DNA of 64,000 nt from contig CADCXD010000018.1 in the NCBI GenBank assembly GCA_902806575.1, forward strand, positions 1,674,001 to 1,738,000, given 5' to 3'. Origin of the DNA: Jackrogersella multiformis. Its lineage: Eukaryota; Ascomycota; Sordariomycetes; Xylariales; Hypoxylaceae. Below the pieces are notes generated by a model, which had not been told where the DNA came from, ran no database searches, and was given only the letters and a program-made list of their open reading frames with translations. Made by a program: the position numbers and the translations under genes. How positions within the stretch are numbered: the stretch's first letter is position 1; each line of letters begins with the position of its first letter. Below are positions 22,840-32,285 of this stretch, piece after piece.

Positions 22840-24362
22840 GGCGAAATTGTGTTTGGATGTCGTAAAATATTTGAATAGGTACCTGATTATCTCTTAGGCA
22901 TTCCATATAGATGGATTTTGCCACTTCATGCATAGTGTTGGCCATTGGAGGGTAAACGGCATCCCTATATACGAGAGATGAGGTCACAAAGCAGCTCGTT
23001 ACAGGCAGTTAAGAGGCGTGACAATCGCATGGGAGAGCCAATGTATGCGGAGCTCCAGCTCTCTTACAGCTATAAGGCCGGTGCATTATAGCATCACCAG
23101 GTAATGACTGGGCAATGACTGGCTTGCTGGGCCTCCTAAATGTAGCAGGGTGACATGCTGACAAGGGCTCTTAGTACACTACATCATGGATACGTATATT
23201 GAATGCTATGATTTCATCAACCAGTAGAATCTATTATAAGAAATGGCAATATACTATGTATGGATTGATGTGGGAAACTTGGAAGTTTGTTAGATAGAAG
23301 TTGGTAGGCATATATAGCTGCTCATTGCCGTTTCAAGCCAGGAACCGACGGCTTCAGCCCAGGCGATTGGCTCTTGGGGAAACGGGGCGACAGGGGCTGG
23401 TCAACTATGACGACATACTCTAAGATCTAGTCGATGAAGTTTGAAGACGTCCGCCCTCATCAGTTACGTAGTACTAGGCAAGATCCCTCCCCTCAAGGAG
23501 ATTTCGCTAATACCCATGGTTATATATCTTACTGTTTAAGGCTCCCCGGACCCCTAGTGTAGTCAGACCAGCTATGCTACAATTAAATGTTACCTAGGTA
23601 GCTATTAAAGAAGTGTAACTAGAAGGGAATATATGCAATTAAAAATTAGTACCGAAAAGAAGCAATTCAGATGTGGCGTTGTTCAAGCCACTACAACCAC
23701 CACCTGGGCACTTTTGCTTTTCTCCATTTCTCCATTTCTCCCCCAGTGCTCGCTACTTACCCAGCCACCGAGCTAGAGCCCCCATGGGGATGGCTTATAT
23801 AATCGAGGGTTCAAGCGGTGGACCGAAAGCCAGTGTGTTTCGAAAGTCAAGCAGTCAAAGAACTTACGAAAAACAACAATCACATTTCCCCCTTTTTCTC
23901 CTCCTTAATTGGTAGAACCATCGGCACCGCATTGATAATTGTGCCGAAGTTCAGGGGACTTAGGGATTTGTACAGTCAAAGTTGGTCGATGGATAGCCCA
24001 CATATCTAAACCAATTCGCTCTTTGGTAATTGAATCGAATAAATCCCGAGTAAGCACGTGTAAGCTGAATGTCCGAATACCATTGATGCTAGAGCGGTGA
24101 AGAGTTGGGTATCAACAGAAAACTTAAAACAAATACTCGCGATTGTTCATCATTTTCAAGAAAACTTCTTAACCTACCTACCTAGGTACCTACCTAGAGA
24201 TACCTTATGTTTCTGAGCTGATAGTCATATTTATTGATCTAAGAGATTATTTATTCATAGGTATCTACTAGACATACTTCATTCATACTTACTAGGCAGG
24301 TAACTAGGATACCCACCCCCTCTCTCTCTTCCTCACACACTCCCTCTCACTCACTCACCAAG
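22840..24362. other. Intergenic region
   Basis: About 1.5 kb without a gene that I can support. Small frames (22700-22987 minus, 23673-23915 plus) lack coding character. A CCTACCTACCTAGGTACC word sits at 24174-24196. The last 50 bases before the F-box start (24310-24361) are a CT/CA-rich leader. Confidence 0.45.
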
Positions 24363-25769
24363 ATGAATCATGATTCTGTGGATTTTCAGCTACTGCCCTT
24401 CCCGCCCGAAATATTTTTCATCATTTGTTCGTATATGGAACCATCAGAAGCACGATCGTTACGACTATGTTGCAAGGCATTAGCATACGGCTGTGCTTGT
24501 AATACTGGCTTTAGAGACATCACCGTTTGTGTTTACAAACCTGATTTCGACAAACTGCTTGCTATTGCTCGTCACCCTATCATCAGCCAAATCGTCAAAA
24601 CACTTGTCTACGAGGCTGGAAACCTCATGCTGGGCGTGGGCCGTATCTACAGATATTATAGCCTCGAAGAGTACGATCGCTGGGCTGTTATAAAATCCAT
24701 CCGCAACAGGGTAGCAAACTTAGACACATCGATGCCATATTGGTTCACAGATAGCTCATTTGACACGATATGCATCACTCCCACAGATTTACAAAAAAAC
24801 TACGACAAGTACCTAAATGCCGTCAAGGGGCAGGTCCAGATCTTGTCAACTAGAGCGGATTTTGACCTTTTCGAGGAGGTCATTCCGAAGCTCACAGGTT
24901 TGAAGGAAATTATCGTCAACAATAAATCTCCTGCTAACCGGTCACCTTTCAATTCGTTCTTCGTGCGACCAGACCAACGAGTGAATTTGCAGAATATGCA
25001 GGCTATCGCACATGGGCTGAGTAGGCTGGGTAGCTCTAGGATCCAGCTACAACATTTCGAGGCCAACCAAGTGCATCCTAGCATATTGAATACTGTTTTA
25101 TTGAGCCAAATCGCTACCGCGTGTCAATGGTTAAAATCCTTTCAACTTCGCATCGACTACGACTACGCTTTGGATGCCAACTACAGCCACTTCGGTTTGG
25201 ATACCAAATACGACCACTTCGATTTGGATGCCCCAATGGAAGGTTACAGTGCATTAGGAACGTTCCTCGAAGATCTCTCAAGCCTTGAGTGTCTATGCAT
25301 TATCTTCATCAACCGCATAGTAGCCTCCGACCATTATTGCCCCTTCCATTTAATTATCACTCCTGGATCCAAATGGGAGAACCTGCGTGAAGTTCGCCTA
25401 GATGTTATCCAGGCTGAAAGACAGGAGCTATTCACTTTCTTCCAACTACATCGACAGACATTGAAAAGCGTAAAGCTACACGAATGCACGCTTGCCACTA
25501 CCTCGTGGTTAAAACTCCTGTGGCAAATGAAGGAAGCACTGGAACTTAAGGAAATATACATCACTGGATGGCTTTCTGGCAGGTTCGAAGAGGGGGAAGA
25601 TCATTCTGGATTCAGCGAGGACCCCGAATATATAAATCAACATTGGTGGTTTGGTGGTCTATTTGATCATGGTAACAATATTGCATCTGGTGTGGCAGCT
25701 TGGTTTCTCCAAGATGCGCCTTGCCCTTTGGTGCCTGGAATACCGCACCTAAGGAAGCCCGATGACTAG
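24363..25769 (+). CDS. F-box domain protein (F-box C)
   Basis: A single exon gives 468 residues. The F-box is at residues 9-45 (LLPFPPEIFFIICSYMEPSE, then ARSLRLCCKALAYGC), so an SCF substrate-receptor role is likely. The rest has irregular leucine-rich character (LQHFEANQVHPSILNTVLLS, LREVRLDVIQ, LKSVKLHECTL), as in fungal F-box proteins with degenerate LRRs. Near residues 265-292 there is a short 9-residue tandem duplication (DANYSHFGL then DTKYDHFDL). Start taken at the first ATG after a CT-rich leader. The gene is intact, and AT-richer than the subtilase and dehydrogenase genes. Confidence 0.72.
   Translation: MNHDSVDFQLLPFPPEIFFIICSYMEPSEARSLRLCCKALAYGCACNTGFRDITVCVYKPDFDKLLAIARHPIISQIVKTLVYEAGNLMLGVGRIYRYYSLEEYDRWAVIKSIRNRVANLDTSMPYWFTDSSFDTICITPTDLQKNYDKYLNAVKGQVQILSTRADFDLFEEVIPKLTGLKEIIVNNKSPANRSPFNSFFVRPDQRVNLQNMQAIAHGLSRLGSSRIQLQHFEANQVHPSILNTVLLSQIATACQWLKSFQLRIDYDYALDANYSHFGLDTKYDHFDLDAPMEGYSALGTFLEDLSSLECLCIIFINRIVASDHYCPFHLIITPGSKWENLREVRLDVIQAERQELFTFFQLHRQTLKSVKLHECTLATTSWLKLLWQMKEALELKEIYITGWLSGRFEEGEDHSGFSEDPEYINQHWWFGGLFDHGNNIASGVAAWFLQDAPCPLVPGIPHLRKPDD
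25174..25230 (+). repeat. 27 bp in-frame tandem duplication inside F-box C
   Basis: Two adjacent 27-base units encode DANYSHFGL and DTKYDHFDL and are followed by the start of a third (DA). A weaker copy (DYDYAL) precedes them. The copies differ at several bases, so the duplication is not very recent. Confidence 0.7.
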
Positions 25770-26172
25770 ATTCACTCACGAGGTGCTCTTTAATTATATA
25801 TCAAGTTTGGAGTTATGTTCAGATGAAGGCCTTGGATGATAAGTTTAGGCAATCACATATTTGATGCCATATGAGTAAGACTAAGGTCTATGTCTAACTA
25901 GTCACGGATTTGGGTTCATTATATTTGGGGGGGGGGGCAAACAATGATGTTGTCATGGTCCTTGACTCAATTCAAACGACCAGTTACTCACTCGAGGTGA
26001 CTAGGAAAGGGAGTCGTGACAACTCCTTAGTCAGGTAAATCCTCGTCAGTGTCTTATTTGTATTTTTTTCTATTCTCCTATCAATTTTTATTAGGTTTCT
26101 TTCGAATTGTTAAATTTGAAGGCAGCGCCCCTTTCCAACTTTCACTCGCGTCCACCACGGTAAAGTTCTCAA
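25770..26172. other. Intergenic region with G12 tract
   Basis: No gene is seen. A run of twelve G lies at 25927-25938. The DNA from 26060 to 26110 is T-rich and probably part of the promoter of the next gene. Confidence 0.45.
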
Positions 26173-27036
26173 ATGCATTCGACGGAACACTACGGCTTTG
26201 ATAAGAGCAAGTATATGCGCACAATGTTTATTATACTACTTGCCTCTCTGATGCAGCACGTTTTGGGTCTCGGTGTACCGTGGCCTATAAAGAACAATTG
26301 TCCTACGGTTAGTCTGCCAGCATTCCCGAACACGACGACAATTTCCATTCAACTAACTTCACCACTGAACAACTCTACCGGCTCTGTGCCCAATTTCACG
26401 CTCTCCATAGTGACCGCACCTTTTCACACCGGAGGGGACCAAACGGTGGCCACATTTTCAACCATCGCGAATGTCTCGGTAAACGCAACTAGGTCGCTAG
26501 GCGGATCTAATTGCTCCGAACCAACAGTTAAACCTCCTGTACTATCTCCGGCAGTTCTTACCTCGGTGACATACAATACTGAAGAGTATCCAAGCCTGCC
26601 CACCGTGACAACAATCTGGCTAGGATCCGACGGTGTCATTCCTCCAGGAACACCATCCCTGCCTCCTGACAGACCGGAAGATACCTCGAGCTCTGCGACG
26701 CCACCCCCTATTGCTAATACCACGCAGAGCAATGGGGGGGTTATATGTGACACTTCACCGTCGACAACTACGACCGAGTCGTCCGCCTCTCCTAGCCAGA
26801 GCATTGGCCTTTCCATTCCAGCCGACAACGGATCACTAAGCACTCAAACTCCGTCTTTGACAGGGGGAGAAAGCAACACCACTGCAAGCTCTACCGGAGG
26901 CGGAGGACAAGCGCCAGTGGTAAACACCGGCTTAGGTCATTCGGGTCAACATCCGTACGTGCCTATTACTACTACCCGTACTACCCCCACTACTACGCCG
27001 ACCGATACCGTGAGAGTTATTCCTGTTACCGACTGA
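26173..27036 (+). CDS. Secreted or surface Ser/Thr-rich protein
   Basis: A single exon gives 287 residues. A hydrophobic segment (RTMFIILLASLMQHVLGLG) at residues 16-34 reads as a signal peptide, so the true start may be Met15 at 26215. The mature part is rich in Thr, Ser, Pro and Asn, with many N-glycosylation sequons (NTT, NNS, NFT, NVS, NAT, NCS, NTT, NGS, NTT) and Thr repeats near the end (TTTRTTPTTTPTDT). This suits a heavily glycosylated cell-wall or extracellular protein. No GPI signal helix is visible at the C-terminus and I recognise no domain. It could be lineage-specific. Confidence 0.62.
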   Translation: MHSTEHYGFDKSKYMRTMFIILLASLMQHVLGLGVPWPIKNNCPTVSLPAFPNTTTISIQLTSPLNNSTGSVPNFTLSIVTAPFHTGGDQTVATFSTIANVSVNATRSLGGSNCSEPTVKPPVLSPAVLTSVTYNTEEYPSLPTVTTIWLGSDGVIPPGTPSLPPDRPEDTSSSATPPPIANTTQSNGGVICDTSPSTTTTESSASPSQSIGLSIPADNGSLSTQTPSLTGGESNTTASSTGGGGQAPVVNTGLGHSGQHPYVPITTTRTTPTTTPTDTVRVIPVTD

Positions 27037-27754
27037 ATTTCGGGGAAGGGGGAGGGGTATTAGATCTATTGACGAGCCATGGAATAGCACATATTATTTA
27101 GCTCTGTCGGCTGGGTGTTTGGATATTTTATCCTTCATAGTGTTCTTGAGGAGATTATGGAACGATAGGTGTATTGTCATATGTTAGACCTTTTCGTGTA
27201 GTGCTAATCATATGAGATATCGTGGATTTTGCCAAGTCCCTGACATCGGACACGGGTTTCAATAATGTGTGGTGATAAGGGGGAGGGAGAAACTTCGTGA
27301 GTTTATCGTGGGCGTGTGATCTCGTAACCTACTTAGGTACTAGGTACCTAGGTAGTTTAGGTAGGTATTATTCAAGTAGCAATAAGCTGTAGCAGCCCCC
27401 TTAAACCATTCACATATCTACCTAGGTACCTACCTAGGTAGGTAGGTAACTTAGCATACCTACTGCTTTTAGTGAAGCAACCGGTGTCTATTCCAGTAGA
27501 GAACGATGTTATATCCTTTTCCTTATTTATTTACTCGTAATTATTTTCATCATTTTATTCATTTATCTAATAGTTATGGACCCTTCTTTGCCAGTCCCCA
27601 TCATCACAATACGTTGTATTCTTCACTAATAATTAATATTCTATAACTTGGAAGCCGCGTGTCGGTATTACTCAGTCGTCATCTTTAGTGGAAGTCGAAG
27701 GGAATAGGAGACTAGGTACTTTATATTGATTTAGGCTGGGTTAGGTACTTAAGT
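27037..27754. other. Intergenic region with repeat word cluster
   Basis: No gene. Between 27330 and 27455 lies a dense cluster of CCTAGGTACCTACCTAGGTA-type words. The remainder is AT-rich 3' flank of two convergent genes. Confidence 0.5.
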
Positions 27755-29401
27755 TTAGGATGCAAAGTACTTTAGTTGACGTATTAATACCTCACAGTCC
27801 TCGAAGCTAAGAGCTATGGATCGATCCGCTTCAGGATTCATTGTCACTGGGGATTCAGGGACAAACTTAGGATTCCGCTGCTTCCAGTTGTTACATCTAT
27901 TCTTCTCCATTAGAAACCTTTTTGAGACATTTCTTCTTTTTAATAGTCTCCAGTTCTCATCTTGAAGAATCTCGTCCATTCTATGTTTTATAGATGAGAT
28001 TGCATGAGCAATATCGGCATTGCTCATTAGAGCATTAGGGATCCCCCAGGCCCAATACAGCTTCCAGTGAGGATCGGCTACCTTGAAAGTAGTGCCAAGG
28101 TTGATTGTTCCAGCACACAGGAAGCATGGCCTTTTCGAGCACCCGATGAAATTGCACATTTCTTCGCGCTTCAACTGATTATTGTCCAGTAGGCCTTGAA
28201 TATGATTAAGCACCTGCATTTCGCAATGGACCATTAGTCGAGAATGTTCAACCCCTTCATGAACTTTGGCTGTACTTCGAAGCTTCTTTTTAATATAGCT
28301 GTACTTCGAATTATTAGAGAGTTCCTGGATGTACCCAATAATTTCAGACCTGGAAAGGCGGTATACTAGGGATTCTTCGTCACACTTAGGGATCTGTACA
28401 GTCTCGAAGCTTGCTTCCTCAGAAATGAGTAACTCCCGAAACATAATCAGGTTTTCTAGTGCTTGTCGAAGTTCAGCGAGTTTTCTTATTCCGGTCATCC
28501 CTAAAACTAGGGGTTCTCTGGCTCTGGTAGGATTAGCTTTTTGGTAGTGGTAAAAATACACCGTCAAACTCCCCATAACATCTTTAAAGCGATAATTAAA
28601 TTCGTAACATTCATCTAAGATACTTTGATGTGATATCGAATTAGAATGAATTGCATGTTGAATTTTGAGTGCGAACTCAACGATGCTTTTCAGGAATATT
28701 AAAACACTGCCAGAAGGGATATTTTTTAGCTGATTAAGATAGTTCGTGAAATTCCCATTCCTTATACGATCTAGATATGAGTGGATTCTCTTGTCAATGT
28801 GAGAGATAATGTCAGGCCAGAGCTTTTCATAAATGTAACGCCCATTTTTAGTGTCTTTATGGTTCATCGCTTCGTGAATCAGCTTAATGAACTTAACATC
28901 TTCGTCACTTAGACCTTGATTTTTCGCGATATATAAGGTGTAAGTGAGTTTCGATCTTTCAGTAAGAGGCCTTCTATGAAGTGCGGTTGCAGTAATCTCA
29001 TGGGAAGACTTCTTAACTTTATTCCCTGTTCCCGTACGACGTGATAGTATCAATGCAAAAGCCTGGACGAAGTCTTGTGCAGTGTTTCTGTTATTGCACA
29101 TAATTAAACCCCCAGGTGATCCATCATTAGGGGCTGAAATTGTGAGGTTGCTAACAAGTTCGGAGATCCTCTGTTCGGGAAACTTGACACTTGATTGATG
29201 TAGCAGATGCTCTTGCTGTTGTCTAAATTTGGTTGAAATGATGAATGCTAGAGAATAGAATGCCACAAATGGATTGTCCTTTTGGCTCAGTATTTGGTTA
29301 TTGGCGTGCTTTTCTCCAGATCTTACCGTGCTTTGCTTCTCGCTGTCTGCACTAGGCAATTGACTCTTAGAGCTGTATAGACGCATTTTCTCACCTTTCA
29401 T
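27755..29401 (-). CDS. OTT_1508-like zinc deaminase family protein
   Basis: A single exon gives 548 residues. The C-terminal third carries a deaminase-type zinc site: His392 and Glu394 in VHCEMQVL, and Cys426 and Cys429 in KRPCFLCAG. This HxE ... PCxxC arrangement, with a long helical region before it, matches the OTT_1508-like deaminase group found in many fungi, members of the cytidine-deaminase-like fold. The substrate is unknown; nucleic-acid or nucleotide deamination is inferred from fold only. The N-terminal 380 residues are helical and Lys/Ser-rich, without a named domain, signal peptide or membrane segment. The gene is intact and AT-richer than its left-hand neighbours. Its ATG lies 154 bp from the end of a RIP-destroyed LTR retrotransposon, yet it shows no RIP-type stop codons. 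Confidence 0.72.
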   Translation of the reverse strand: MKGEKMRLYSSKSQLPSADSEKQSTVRSGEKHANNQILSQKDNPFVAFYSLAFIISTKFRQQQEHLLHQSSVKFPEQRISELVSNLTISAPNDGSPGGLIMCNNRNTAQDFVQAFALILSRRTGTGNKVKKSSHEITATALHRRPLTERSKLTYTLYIAKNQGLSDEDVKFIKLIHEAMNHKDTKNGRYIYEKLWPDIISHIDKRIHSYLDRIRNGNFTNYLNQLKNIPSGSVLIFLKSIVEFALKIQHAIHSNSISHQSILDECYEFNYRFKDVMGSLTVYFYHYQKANPTRAREPLVLGMTGIRKLAELRQALENLIMFRELLISEEASFETVQIPKCDEESLVYRLSRSEIIGYIQELSNNSKYSYIKKKLRSTAKVHEGVEHSRLMVHCEMQVLNHIQGLLDNNQLKREEMCNFIGCSKRPCFLCAGTINLGTTFKVADPHWKLYWAWGIPNALMSNADIAHAISSIKHRMDEILQDENWRLLKRRNVSKRFLMEKNRCNNWKQRNPKFVPESPVTMNPEADRSIALSFEDCEVLIRQLKYFAS

Positions 29402-29551
29402 TATAGAGTTTTAGTATAGGTGTATAGATGCTGATGATAGATCTTGAGATCTTTTGGATATAGAAATGCTACATTGTTCATCTTTTATATTGTACTAACT
29501 AATAGGGAGCCTACTACTTCTACGTGACCCAATCCTTGTCAATCCTCCTCA

Positions 29552-29555
29552 GACG
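29552..29555. other. Target-site copy, left
   Basis: GACG directly before the left LTR is repeated directly after the right LTR (36356-36359). This supports one insertion event; one neighbouring base may also belong to the duplication. Confidence 0.6.
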
Positions 29556-29869
29556 TGTGACAAGGGCAATAGGGCTTGGAACTGTAGTTCAATTTCGAAT
29601 TATAATTCTCTATAGTCTTAAGGTCCTTGCCTTTTTTTCTTTTCTTGCGAAGCGAGGCGTAATGACCTATATATATATAATCTAAATATCTCCTTAAGCG
29701 CCGTTAGCGCCTTCTTAATCCTATTAATTTAGTTTTATATATATTAATTAAATCTTCTAATTAACCTTATTTGATAATTTTATTTTATAAATTTTAATAT
29801 ATCTCGTATTTATTAATATATATATATATATTAATTATATTTTATTTCGTAAAGTTTATTCGTATAATA
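29556..29869 (-). repeat. Left LTR (3' LTR of the element)
   Basis: 314 bp starting TGTGACAAGGGC and aligning to the right LTR end to end. The outer part (29556-29720) keeps many G and C bases; the inner part (from about 29745) is reduced to A/T. The end is placed at TATAATA, which corresponds to TATGACA in the other copy. Confidence 0.8.
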
Positions 29870-29892
29870 TTAACTTCCTTTTTTTTAATATT
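29870..29892 (-). other. Polypurine tract next to the 3' LTR
   Basis: Read on the minus strand, the bases next to the left LTR are AAAAAAAAGGAAG followed by TTAA. This is the position and composition of the plus-strand primer of an LTR element lying on the minus strand. The inner border is uncertain in this AT-rich DNA. Confidence 0.5.
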
Positions 29893-30910
29893 TAATTTTA
29901 AGCATTTTAAAGAATTATAAAATTATAAGATTTATTAACGTATTATTTATAAAATAGTTTAATTACTGCTTTTATTTCGTTATTAAATATATATTTATAA
30001 AGTTTTTAAATTTAATGCTTTTTAATTAATTAACTTTTTTATTTTATAATTTATTTTACTTAATAATTTTTAAATTTTATCGAGATTATTTTACGTAAAA
30101 CTTAATTAAGGTTAAAAAGTTTTTAATTATTAACGTAATAAGGTTTAATAAATAAAATATAAAATAAATTATATATTTTTTAACCTTTAAATAAAATAAA
30201 TCTTATCGTTATAAAAGAAATTACTTATTAAATCTTAAAAGAGTTTAAAAGTTTTTTATTTAATTTCTTAATAAAACGTTTAATCTTAATATTTTTTATA
30301 TTAAATATTATAAATTATTTTTTAAAAAGGTTAATATATTTTTTTATCGTTTATTTGCTTATTCCTTTATCCGTTAACAGCTTCGTTTTAGATATTTTTA
30401 TGTTTTTTAATATATTTATATTATTTAATATATATATAATTTACTTTTTAAATTACGTAAAATACTCGTAAAGAAATTATAAACGATTAAATAATAACCA
30501 TAATTAATATAAAAAAATGTAAATTATATTAATAATAAAGTAATATTATTATAAGCAAATTTAATTATTATAAGGAAATCTTTTTAATTATTTATTTTAT
30601 AATTAATAAAAGCCTTAAAGTAAACTTTTAAAATTTAATTAAAGCATTTTATTTAGCCGTTAATTTACGAGTAAAACGTAATATTTATATAAAATTTAAT
30701 TCCTATTAATTTAAATTTTTTTTTTAAATATAAGAAATAAACTTAAAGTTTTTATTAGAAATAATATTTAATAATACGCTATATAATTTTTAATATTATT
30801 TAATAAAGATTTTAATTAAATTATTAAACTTTTTTCTTTTTACTTTAAAAAAAATAAAGTAAGCTATTTTTAAGAATAGATTTATTATTATTTAAATAAA
30901 GTTATAATTA

Positions 30911-30960
30911 TTCGATAAAAGAAAATTTATAATAAAATCTATTATTATTATTAACTAAGG
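30911..30960 (-). pseudogene. Integrase core relic
   Basis: The minus strand reads TLVNNNRFYYKFSFIE-like residues, which resemble the first catalytic Asp region of a gypsy integrase (pattern LVVVDRFSK) after G-to-A changes. This is only a short relic and a tentative assignment. Confidence 0.35.
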
Positions 30961-32164
30961 TTTATAATGTAATTTTATTAATTAAAGATATTTATATAAA
31001 GCGTGACGAGGAATCTTATTTTATTAATATTTTAAATAGTTTTATACGTAATTTTAAACGATATTTTTAATATTTAACCATTAAAAATTTCGGGTAATTA
31101 ATTTTAAAGTTTTATTTATTTTTATATATTTAGTAACGAGGGTATTATATTTAAAAGAAATAATTTCTTTTTAAAATTTTATAGGTATTTAAAACTTACC
31201 TTTTCGATATAAAAATTTATCTTAAAAAATAACGTCCTTAAAGAGGTTTATAATTTACGCAATATATTTCGGGTTATTAATAATTACTTTCTTTAATCTT
31301 TTTATAAAATTAAAAGCTTAATTAAAGGTAGTAAAGTTATATAATCTTTTTAATGTAATAAAAATAATTATTAAGGAGGTAAATAAAATTTTTTAAAAGT
31401 ACGAAAAATATTTATCTTATAAAACCGACTTTATAAATTAATCTTTAACTTTTCCTTTTTTAAGTCGATATTACGGTAATTTAAAAAAGATATCGGCTTT
31501 ATTATTTTATTTTTTTAATTAATAATTAATAATAAATTAATATAATAATAATTCTTATACTTATTAAGCTTAACGTTAATTTAAAACTTTAACCGTTATG
31601 AAATAAGTTAAATTTTAATAGTTTTAATAAATTTTAATTTATTATTTAATATTTTTTAAATATTAATACCATTTTTTAAAAGAATTTATTATAACTAATA
31701 ATTCCTTATTATAAATCTTATAATTTATTTTTATTAATATAAGTTTATGGGAATAATAAGTTATTAGTTTAAGTTTACTTTATTCGTTTTTTTAAGAAAA
31801 AATAGCGCTAATAATATAATTTAATATATCGGTTTTAATATAAGTTTATTTTAAAAGATTAAAATATATTATAATAAAAGCTTAAATAAATTAAAATTTA
31901 AATTCTTTAAAAGATTTATTCATTTCTTTAATTTATTTTTATTTATTTTATTTATTTTATTTACGTTAATAATTAATTTTATTATTTTTAAGAATTTTTC
32001 TATAAATTATCGATAGAAATTTATAAAGTTAATAAATTATTAAGATTTTTTAAAGGATTTAAGTACTTCTTAGTTATTAATATAATTAATCTTATTTTAA
32101 GCCATTAAAATGCCGTTTATTCCGATAATATATCTTAAAAAGTTTATTTTTTATACTTTTTAAA

Positions 32165-32285
32165 AATATTTTTGTAAGTTAACCGTTAAGTAATATTTTA
32201 TAAATCTTTTTAAGACTTCCTTAATAATTTAATCGTATTCCTTTATCGTATCCGTATAAATAAAAAAATCATTTAAATATATTAA
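32165..32285 (-). pseudogene. Reverse transcriptase relic
   Basis: In one minus-strand frame the mutated sequence still reads FFIYTDTIKEYD, a stop, IIKEVLKRFIKYYLTVNLQK. This is the stretch after the catalytic Asp-Asp box of Ty3/gypsy reverse transcriptase. Stops fall where Gln or Trp codons would be expected after C-to-T or G-to-A change. The relic sets the strand of the element. Confidence 0.6.

Noticed and set aside
22700..22987. 95-codon minus-strand frame overlapping the kelch start
   Set aside because: It overlaps exon 1 of the kelch gene in another frame and lacks its own support.
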